From: Candidatus Enterococcus ferrettii
GTDB taxonomy: Bacteria > Bacillota > Bacilli > Lactobacillales > Enterococcaceae
Direction: 5' to 3'
Length of the DNA: 64,000 bases
Assembly (NCBI RefSeq): GCF_017377655.1
Contig: NZ_JAFREL010000047.1
Location: 1-64,000 of the forward strand
Part shown: positions 57,904 through 64,000 of the stretch, one piece after another
Layout of the letters: every line of letters starts with the position of its first letter
Position numbering within the stretch: the stretch's first letter is position 1
Program-made: the position numbers and the translations under genes
Notes under the pieces: model-generated
Told to the model about the DNA's origin: nothing
Seen by the model: only the letters and a program-made list of their open reading frames with translations
The model's database searches: none

Positions 57904-59268
57904 ATGGAAATAAAAAATAAATTGACAAAATTTAGACTGCATCCATTACAATTTTTGGCAGTAGGGTTTATGCTGATAATTTTAGCAGGGGCTTTATTAT
58001 TATCATTACCCATTAGCAGTAATTCTGGTGAAGCAACCAACTTCATTGATGCGCTGTTTACAGCAACTTCAGCAACTTGTGTGACTGGCCTCACTACATT
58101 AACTACGATCGACCATTGGAATTTCTTTGGTCAAGTGGTCATTTTAACGATGATCGAATTGGGTGGTCTTGGTTTTATGATGATGCCAATTCTGTTCTTT
58201 ACGGTTTTTCGTAGGAAAGTTGGTTTAAAGACTCGAATTGTGCTTCAAGAAGCATTGAATCTGGAAGCAATGTCTGGGGTTATGAATCTGATGGTGCACA
58301 TTTTACGGCTGGCTGCCATCATTCAGTTTGTGGGTGCAGCATTATTAGCCATCAATTTTATTCCAGAATATGGCTGGCTTTCGGGAATTTGGTATGCGGT
58401 GTTTCATTCTGTATCGGCTTTTTGTAATGCTGGATTCGATCTATTTGGAGACAGCTTAGTTAGTTTTCAATCGAATTCATATGTATTATTGGTTATTTCT
58501 AGTTTAATTATTGCTGGAGGATTAGGCTTTTATGTTTGGAAAGATGTAATTAGCTTTCCCAAGCGAAGAAAGTTAAGCTTACACAGCAAAATTGCACTGG
58601 GTATGACCTTTATTTTATTAGTCGGTGGTACATTGCTGTTTTATCTTACCGAACATAATGCGTCTTCTTTGGCAGCGGGAAGTAACGGGATGGAGCGCTT
58701 TGCCAATACAATTTTTATGGCGGTGACACCACGTACTGCAGGCTATTTCTCAATTAATTATTTGGGAATGAGCCAGGCCGGACTTTTACTAACAATCATT
58801 TTAATGTTTATTGGCGGGACCTCAGGTTCAACCGCAGGTGGATTGAAAACAACCACTTTAGCAGTACTGATTATTCAAACAATATCTATGCTCAAGGGAC
58901 GACAGCATGCAGAATTGGGTGGCAGAACAATTCGTTCCGCAACTGTTTTCCGAGCAATGTCCCTGTTTTTCATCACCCTGTCTTTATGTGTTGCTTCGAC
59001 AATGATTTTATCAATTACTGAAGGGATTCCAGAAACCTCAGGGATTGAGTACATTGCGTTTGAAGTAGTTTCAGCTTTTGCAACAGTTGGTCTGACAATG
59101 GGCTTAACACCTGATTTAACATTGTTCGGCAAGCTGCTGATTATTTTTCTGATGTATGTTGGGCGTGTCGGGATTCTGACTGTGGGCTTCTCTATTTCTA
59201 TGCGGCTGGCTCAAGATAAGACACATGGCACTTACAAATACCCGGAAGAGACGGTTATTGTGGGATAA
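57904..59268 (+). CDS. ntpJ: KtrB-like K+ transporter subunit NtpJ
   Basis: 454 residues, Trk/Ktr/HKT superfamily. Four pore-loop repeats with selectivity-filter glycines: SATCVTGLTTL, SAFCNAGFDLF, GGTSGSTAGG and SAFATVGLTMG. Around ten membrane helices. In E. hirae NtpJ mediates K+ uptake (KtrII) linked to the Na+ ATPase operon. No cytoplasmic KtrA gene is adjacent. AGGAAG precedes the ATG. Separated from ntpD by a hairpin. Confidence 0.95.
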   Translation: MEIKNKLTKFRLHPLQFLAVGFMLIILAGALLLSLPISSNSGEATNFIDALFTATSATCVTGLTTLTTIDHWNFFGQVVILTMIELGGLGFMMMPILFFTVFRRKVGLKTRIVLQEALNLEAMSGVMNLMVHILRLAAIIQFVGAALLAINFIPEYGWLSGIWYAVFHSVSAFCNAGFDLFGDSLVSFQSNSYVLLVISSLIIAGGLGFYVWKDVISFPKRRKLSLHSKIALGMTFILLVGGTLLFYLTEHNASSLAAGSNGMERFANTIFMAVTPRTAGYFSINYLGMSQAGLLLTIILMFIGGTSGSTAGGLKTTTLAVLIIQTISMLKGRQHAELGGRTIRSATVFRAMSLFFITLSLCVASTMILSITEGIPETSGIEYIAFEVVSAFATVGLTMGLTPDLTLFGKLLIIFLMYVGRVGILTVGFSISMRLAQDKTHGTYKYPEETVIVG

Positions 59269-59270
59269 GA

Positions 59271-59308
59271 AAAAGGAAGTGAACCATTCTGGAGTCACTT
59301 CCTTTTTT
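59271..59308. terminator. Bidirectional terminator after ntpJ
   Basis: AAAAAGGAAGTGA (59271-59283) and TCACTTCCTTTTTT (59295-59308); A/T arms give tails on both strands. Confidence 0.9.
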
Positions 59309-59309
59309 G

Positions 59310-59681
59310 TTACCCTCGAATTACTTCAATTTTGTAACCGTCGGGATCAGTAATAAAATAATATGAAGGTTCCGTGCCAGGCAATCCCTTCATATCAGTT
59401 ACATTAAAACCAGCTAGTTGATGTTTTTCATGTAAGCTTTGAATGTCATCGGAGCTAATCGCAATATGCCCATAACCATTTCCAAGATCGTAAGACTCAT
59501 GGTTGTAGTTGTAAGTTAACTCCAACTCATAATCATCTCCTGGTAGTGTTAGGTAGAGTAAAGTGAATTCAGCTTCAGGGAAATCGCGACGACGACTTTC
59601 CTCAAAACCAAACGCTTCTTGATAAAATTTAACAGACGCGTCTAGATCTTTCACGCGAACGCAAGTGTGAGCCATTTTCAT
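59310..59681 (-). CDS. gloA: Lactoylglutathione lyase-like VOC protein
   Basis: 123 residues. Glyoxalase I pattern: MAHTCVRVKDLDASVKFYQEAFGF (metal His), FTLLYLTLPGDDYELELTYN (Glu), GYGHIAISSDD (His), SYYFITDPDGYKIEVI (Glu). Converts methylglyoxal adducts to lactoyl-thiols. The ATG at 59681 is preferred to the TTG at 59693, which would overlap the binding site, though spacing is long. Confidence 0.88.
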   Translation of the reverse strand: MKMAHTCVRVKDLDASVKFYQEAFGFEESRRRDFPEAEFTLLYLTLPGDDYELELTYNYNHESYDLGNGYGHIAISSDDIQSLHEKHQLAGFNVTDMKGLPGTEPSYYFITDPDGYKIEVIRG

Positions 59682-59818
59682 AAAAAAATCCAACCTTTCC
59701 TAATAAGTTAAATTTATCATAACATAAATTGGCAAAGATGCCTTGTTTTTGCTTAAGTGTTGTTTATGAGATTTTTTTAATGTAAACTAATTTTAAATCA
59801 ATCTAAGGAGCGAAAACA

Positions 59819-60253
59819 ATGACCCCAATTTTCGGTGTAAAGGAAGCTGAAAAGGAGTACCAGGCTCGTTATGCAGCCTACGCTATTATCTATAATCAGA
59901 AGAATGAAATTGCTCTCGTCCAGGCTCCTAATGGTGCTTATTTTTTACCTGGTGGAGAGATAGAAGGTGATGAAACCAAGGAAGAAGCCATTGACCGGGA
60001 GATGTTAGAGGAGCTGGGTTTCCGGGTTGTCTTGTCAGATTATTTAGGCGAAGCTTGTGAATTCTTTTATTCTAGACATCGAGATACTTACTTTTATAAT
60101 CCAGGCTATTTTTTTGTCGCTAGTGAATGGAAAAAGGTGGGAGAACCATTAGAAAAAGAAAGTCGCAGTATCTGGACTACTCCTGAAAAAGGGATTGATC
60201 TTCTAAAGCGGGGTAGTCATCAGTGGGCTGTAAAAAAATGGCTAACAAAATAA
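59819..60253 (+). CDS. Nudix hydrolase
   Basis: 144 residues with a complete Nudix box (GGEIEGDETKEEAIDREMLEELGF; G-x5-E-x7-REUxEExGU pattern). It hydrolyses nucleoside diphosphate derivatives; the exact substrate is not predictable. A preceding AYAIIYNQKNEIALVQAPNGAYFLP strand pair is usual. AAGGAGCG upstream of ATG. Single gene with its own terminator. Confidence 0.92.
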   Translation: MTPIFGVKEAEKEYQARYAAYAIIYNQKNEIALVQAPNGAYFLPGGEIEGDETKEEAIDREMLEELGFRVVLSDYLGEACEFFYSRHRDTYFYNPGYFFVASEWKKVGEPLEKESRSIWTTPEKGIDLLKRGSHQWAVKKWLTK

Positions 60254-60255
60254 AA

Positions 60256-60298
60256 AAAGTTGTTAAGTGAGCTTTATCATCACTTAACAACTTTTTTT
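60256..60298 (+). terminator. Terminator after Nudix gene
   Basis: AAAGTTGTTAAGTGA (60256-60270) and TCACTTAACAACTTT (60280-60294), 9-nt loop, T run. Confidence 0.95.
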
Positions 60299-60430
60299 TG
60301 TAGCAGATAGCTTTAGAATCTCAAGAATTTTCTAGATTATATTAAAATCTAAAAATAGTGAGACTTAAAAAAAATATTACTTGCTATTCTAATAATATAT
60401 CAAAGAAATATGCATAAAGGAGGATAATAT

Positions 60431-61132
60431 GTGAAAAGAATGTTAGCAAGTATATGCGTTAGTATCTTGCTAATTGGAAACTTTGGTGTAAGTCTTGGAT
60501 ATGCTGAAATACAATCCATTAGCAAGACAACAGGTTATTTGGAATTAGTAGAGAATACGAACCCTATCGAACCTAAAGATCCAGATAATCCGACCAACCC
60601 GCTCTATCCATCAAGCGAATTTGAGGAAGATCACATAGTGACTGGAAACATAGGACCGTTATCGCTCGATGTTGCACCAGGGACCTTTGACTTTGGGCAA
60701 CAGGAAATGTATCAAACGGCTCACATGTACCAAGGTGTGGGTGCAGAAAATTCGGACCAATATATCCAAGTAACCGATAATCGAGATGCGCATGTAGTTG
60801 GTTGGGTAGTCAGTGTCAGGCAAATAAGCTATTTGACTAGTGAGAATAATGTTTTGGAAGGGTCACTGATACATATTCCAACTGGTGAAGCACGAAACAC
60901 TCTGAACCATGATACAACAAAGATTGATCCAACATTGACAGGCAAAGCTGTGGAAATTGGTTTAGAAGAAGAAAAGATATTTTATCCAAATAGTCCAGTT
61001 GCTGGAAAAGGAACATCTATCTTGAAATGGCGATCCAATGACGTCGCCTTAACAATTCCAGCCAAGCAGGCCAAACAAGGAAATTATAAAAATACGATAC
61101 TTTGGACATTAACTGCTGATGCAGTTTATTAA
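60431..61132 (+). CDS. WxL-domain cell-surface protein (first)
   Basis: 233 residues. Signal peptide to about residue 25 (GVSLGYA). A Pro/Asn/Asp-rich linker (PIEPKDPDNPTNPLYP) leads to a WxL domain: GPLSLDVAPGTFDFG, ITDNR-type QVTDNRDAHVVGWVVSV and the terminal ILWTLTADAVY. The first W motif reads W-V-V instead of W-x-L; the second, WTL, is canonical. WxL domains bind peptidoglycan non-covalently. GTG start after AAAGGAGG. First gene of the operon. Confidence 0.9.
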   Translation: MKRMLASICVSILLIGNFGVSLGYAEIQSISKTTGYLELVENTNPIEPKDPDNPTNPLYPSSEFEEDHIVTGNIGPLSLDVAPGTFDFGQQEMYQTAHMYQGVGAENSDQYIQVTDNRDAHVVGWVVSVRQISYLTSENNVLEGSLIHIPTGEARNTLNHDTTKIDPTLTGKAVEIGLEEEKIFYPNSPVAGKGTSILKWRSNDVALTIPAKQAKQGNYKNTILWTLTADAVY

Positions 61133-61148
61133 TTGGAGGAGAATAAAC

Positions 61149-61871
61149 ATGAAGAAAACAAAATTATTGATCAGTACAATATTACTAGGGAGCATAGTAG
61201 CTGCAGGCAGCGTAACCTCTTTTGCTGAAGAAGTAATCAATACAGAAAACGGAACGGCTTCAATTGAATTTACGGAAAACAATGAGAAGCCAGAAATTGT
61301 TGATCCGCTAGATCCAGAAAAACCACTTGATCCTCAAGTTCCCGTAGATGAACCAGATAACGAAGATACAGAAAATTTAGGACCACTCTCATTGGATGTA
61401 TATCCAGCACGTTTTGATTTCGGTACCCATAAGGTAGACATGATGGGTGGAGAATATGACTCAACACTAACTGGTATCCACTATTTACAAATTACTGATA
61501 ACCGTAGTGATATCCATGGATGGAATGTAAGTGTAAGTCGTACCGAGTTTGAAGATACTTCAGCAGCAGAAGAAAGAAAACTTGCTGCAACTTTGACATT
61601 ACCAATTGGTACTGCACGTAATAGCATGCTCGGAGCAGACGCTACAGATACGTTAACACATAGTGATACAGAATTTGAAATCCCAGTTGCAGCTGAGGAT
61701 GGCAGTGGAGCAGTATCCATCTTTAGTGCGGAAGAAAATAATGGTAAGGCCACATCTACTTATGTTTGGGATGCTAGTCAAGAAAAACTGACGATTGGTA
61801 AAGGAGCCGCCAAAACTGGTAACTTCACATCAACTGTAAATTGGACACTTTCTGCAATGCCAGAACAATAA
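61149..61871 (+). CDS. WxL-domain cell-surface protein (second)
   Basis: 240 residues. Signal peptide ends near SFAEE. An acidic Pro-rich linker (PLDPEKPLDPQVPVDEP) precedes a WxL domain similar to the upstream protein (GPLSLDVYPARFDFG, LQITDNRSDIHGWNVSV, NWTLSAMPEQ). Here also the first motif is WNV rather than WxL. ATG at 61149 after GGAGGAG. Two related WxL proteins in tandem, a DUF916 protein and a large secreted protein are the standard WxL operon content. Confidence 0.92.
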   Translation: MKKTKLLISTILLGSIVAAGSVTSFAEEVINTENGTASIEFTENNEKPEIVDPLDPEKPLDPQVPVDEPDNEDTENLGPLSLDVYPARFDFGTHKVDMMGGEYDSTLTGIHYLQITDNRSDIHGWNVSVSRTEFEDTSAAEERKLAATLTLPIGTARNSMLGADATDTLTHSDTEFEIPVAAEDGSGAVSIFSAEENNGKATSTYVWDASQEKLTIGKGAAKTGNFTSTVNWTLSAMPEQ

Positions 61872-61894
61872 TAAAATAAAAGGATGAGATAACG

Positions 61895-62946
61895 ATGGGT
61901 AAAAAAATAGTGTAGGGTTTGTTGCTTTGCTGTTTGCTTTGATAGGAGCTATCATTTTGCCAACAAATGTTTATGCAGAAGAAAGCCCTAATAAAGGTGT
62001 TGGTTACAGTGTACAAAAGGTGAGCCCGGGAAACGAGGTAGACAGCACCAGCTCATTTTACGATTTGGCTGTAGCACCAGGTGAAGAACGAACAATTGAA
62101 GCAAAATTAGTAAACCCCACTAACGAGCCCATCGTTGTCGTTTCCAAAATTTTTACAGCCTCTACCAATAGTAATGGAGAAATTAATTATACGATGCAGC
62201 CGGTGGAGCTTGATCGTAGTTTAAAGCACTCTGTTTCGGAATTGGTTGAAGTAGCCGCTTCAGACACTAAAACTGAAATTGCTCCTCAATCGGAAAAACT
62301 GGTGCGTGCTACTATCAATATTCCGCAAGACGTAGAATCAGGTGTCTTGCTAGGTTCATGGTATTTTGAAAAGGAAGGTCAAAGCACTGACAGTAACGAA
62401 AAAGGCATTGTCATCAATAATAAATATAGTTATGCCATGGCCATTAAAATGACTGTTCAACAAGAAATTGAAGAACCCAATATGAATTTACTGACTGTTA
62501 CTACTGGATTAAACAATTATCGTAAAGTAATTAATGCCAACTTACAAAATGATCGTCCAGCTATTGTAGGAAGTTTATCCGTTACAGCAAAGATTACTGA
62601 AAAAGAAAAATTCGATGTGTTGTATGAAAATCAGTCTGACGGAATGATTATGGCACCTAACTCAAATTTTGCTTATCCCGTTTTTCTCAACGAGCAACCG
62701 TTAAAACCAGGTGACTATACGATGCGATTAACTGCCACCAGTGATGATCCTAAATGGACCAGTCAAAGGTGGGAGTGGAACAAAGATTTTACAATAACTG
62801 CAAATGATGCTCGAAAATTAAATGAGGAAGCGCTCAATGACCCTGAGCAGCCAACTAACTGGTTGTTGTATGTCATCCTTGCTTTAGCAATTCTAATTCT
62901 GATTTTACTGGTTCTATTAATTCGTAAACGAAAACATACTGCTTAG
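61895..62946 (+). pseudogene. WxL-interacting DUF916/DUF3324 protein, frameshifted at A7
   Basis: ATG at 61895 behind AAAAGGATGAG starts M-G-K-K but reaches TAG after six codons. Adding one A to A7 (61901-61907) gives MGKKNSVGFVALLFALIGAI, a proper signal peptide running into VYAEESPNKG and the long frame ending at 62946. The body matches DUF916 (YSVQKVSPGNEVDSTSSFYDLAVAPGE) and DUF3324 (ILYEN-type VLYENQSDGMIMAPNSNFAYP), ending with a membrane helix and RKRKHTA. These membrane-anchored proteins bind WxL proteins. As read, only internal starts inside the signal peptide remain. Confidence 0.88.
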
Positions 62947-62978
62947 AAAATTGTTCGTTTTAAAAGGAAGGTCAAGCA

Positions 62979-63332
62979 ATGAAAACAGTAAAAATTTTAA
63001 TACTTTGTCTCTTTGCTTGCTTTTTTTCTGTAAGTGTTTCTCAGACATATGCTGCAGAAACGCAAGGAGCTATTCGATTGGAAGGTTGGGCTGATCTTGA
63101 ACCACCACAGCCTAATCAACCAGTGGGACCGCAAGGCGAATCTAGTTTAAAGGAACAAAAAACAGAGTATAACAGAACAACACAAACACAAAATCAAAAA
63201 AGTGATAAATCTGCCTCTTTTTATCCACAAACAAATTTTACTCGGAATCATTGGCACTGGGGAGAACTATTACTTTTACTTAGTCTATTACTACTGGAAA
63301 AAGAAAAGAGGAGGAAAAAAATTGAAACATAA
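62979..63332 (+). CDS. Small secreted protein with decayed LPXTG-like C-terminus
   Basis: 117 residues. Signal peptide to about residue 26 (QTYAAET), a Pro/Gln/Asn-rich middle, then FYPQTN where an LPXTG motif is expected, followed by HWHWGELLLLLSLLLLEKEKRRKK, a hydrophobic helix and basic tail. The layout is that of the short LPXTG protein common in WxL operons, but Leu and Gly of the motif are replaced (Y-P-Q-T-N), so sortase recognition is doubtful and it may stay membrane-anchored. AAAGGAAGG upstream of ATG. Confidence 0.75.
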   Translation: MKTVKILILCLFACFFSVSVSQTYAAETQGAIRLEGWADLEPPQPNQPVGPQGESSLKEQKTEYNRTTQTQNQKSDKSASFYPQTNFTRNHWHWGELLLLLSLLLLEKEKRRKKIET

Positions 63333-64000
63333 AATTGCATTATTTTTTACTTTTATCCTGCTCTTACCTACTTTTCTTTTTTTGCCTTTAAAAGGAATAG
63401 GCGAGACTATAGATACATTAACTATTGTGTTAGCAGGAAAAGCAGATTCCTGGGTAGTTGATGAATTTTCTTTAGTAGTCACTGATCAAGCAGTCGAAGC
63501 ATTGCCCAAAGAGAGCAGTTATCGCATGGTGGTGCCGGAAGGTATTATATATCAAGGAGCTTCATCAGAACTAGAAGTAGTTCAGCAAGATCAGGAAATT
63601 GTATTCACTGGTTTAAATAAAGAAAATATTTCAGGCGAGTTGCAGTTTCGTTTGCATCCTGAAATTGATAAAGGAACGACTTTTGATTTACAATTGGAAA
63701 AAAGTGGTGATCTACCGTTATTTTCACATCCATTAACTATTATAAAACAAACAGAAGATGCTTTAGTTGATGAGGAACCAGTAATAAGTGAAAATGAAAA
63801 AGTAGTGAATGAACTCGAAACGAGTCCGCTGAAAGAACGAAAAGCATCTGTACCATTTGAAGCGGCTAATGAAGAAGTAGAAACAGATCAAGTTAATGCT
63901 GTAGACGAATACTTTGCTACGTATCAATACCCAAGCCCTTCTAGTAAATCAGAGTTGTCAAACTTCCAAAGTGGCGAAAAAGATCTAAGAAATTATTCCC
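63322..64000 (+). CDS. Large secreted WxL-operon protein (3' truncated)
   Basis: TTG start at 63322 after GAGGAGG, overlapping the previous gene by 11 bp. A signal-like N-terminus (K-H-K then about 15 hydrophobic residues) is followed by beta-rich sequence (SSYRMVVPEGIIYQGASSE is the kind of strand pattern seen) and an acidic, Glu-rich region near the window edge. The frame is open to base 64000. Position and leader suggest the large surface protein that usually ends WxL operons; no domain can be named from the visible 226 codons. Confidence 0.75.
   Translation, partial: MKHKIALFFTFILLLPTFLFLPLKGIGETIDTLTIVLAGKADSWVVDEFSLVVTDQAVEALPKESSYRMVVPEGIIYQGASSELEVVQQDQEIVFTGLNKENISGELQFRLHPEIDKGTTFDLQLEKSGDLPLFSHPLTIIKQTEDALVDEEPVISENEKVVNELETSPLKERKASVPFEAANEEVETDQVNAVDEYFATYQYPSPSSKSELSNFQSGEKDLRNYS

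Overview
The window looks like chromosome of a low-GC Firmicute, most probably an Enterococcus. Supporting signs are a complete Na+-type V-ATPase operon in the E. hirae order (ntpFIKECGABD plus ntpJ, with a UUG-started ntpA), an 89-residue IreB ahead of ruvX, a zinc-independent ribosomal protein set under a Zur-like box, glnR-glnA, and a WxL cell-surface operon. I could not assign a species. I recognised no rRNA or tRNA gene, CRISPR array or complete insertion sequence.

Left end (1-13.8 kb), accessory and cell-surface oriented. It opens inside an LPXTG adhesin with Ser-Asp repeats. A class A sortase follows, then a degenerate response regulator, a large protein joining an unassigned helical domain to a family 2 glycosyltransferase, a small membrane protein, a CatB-like O-acyltransferase, a secreted zinc metallopeptidase and a second degenerate response regulator. 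The second regulator's 3' end is copied 1,435 bp downstream, flanking a block with one DUF1266-like gene. An orphan bacteriocin-immunity-like gene, an Mga-like regulator, a third copy of the same regulator family and a CPBP membrane protease complete the region. Inference: 1-8.3 kb is a build, decorate, anchor and regulate module for a surface glycoprotein.

Middle (13.9-49 kb), mostly core genes: NfeD/SPFH, an EndA-like nuclease, clpP (CtsR-type operator), miaA-hflX-ynbB, glnR-glnA (GlnR operator), ireB-ruvX-yrzB, a YtrA-type regulator with an ABC exporter, a CpoA/LafB-like glycosyltransferase, the zinc-starvation operon (rpsN2, rpmF2, an unknown, rpmG, a COG0523 GTPase, a 38-residue basic protein), lactate oxidase, rnhC facing zapA-cvpA-mutS2, trxA, uvrC, an XRE-regulated NatAB-like exporter, an aldo/keto reductase and a MacB-like ABC pair.

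Right end (49-64 kb): the V-ATPase operon ending in ntpJ (KtrB-like K+ transport subunit), glyoxalase and Nudix genes, then a WxL operon (two WxL proteins, a DUF916/DUF3324 protein, a small protein with a decayed sorting motif, and a large secreted protein cut by the window end).

Five genes are broken: an M20 peptidase, a CPBP protease, an ABC permease, rnhC and the DUF916 protein. Four carry single-base indels, three of them in runs of five or more A or T. That pattern could be decay, slippage or sequencing error. Two further genes have a good ribosome binding site but no AUG, GUG or UUG where the protein should start.
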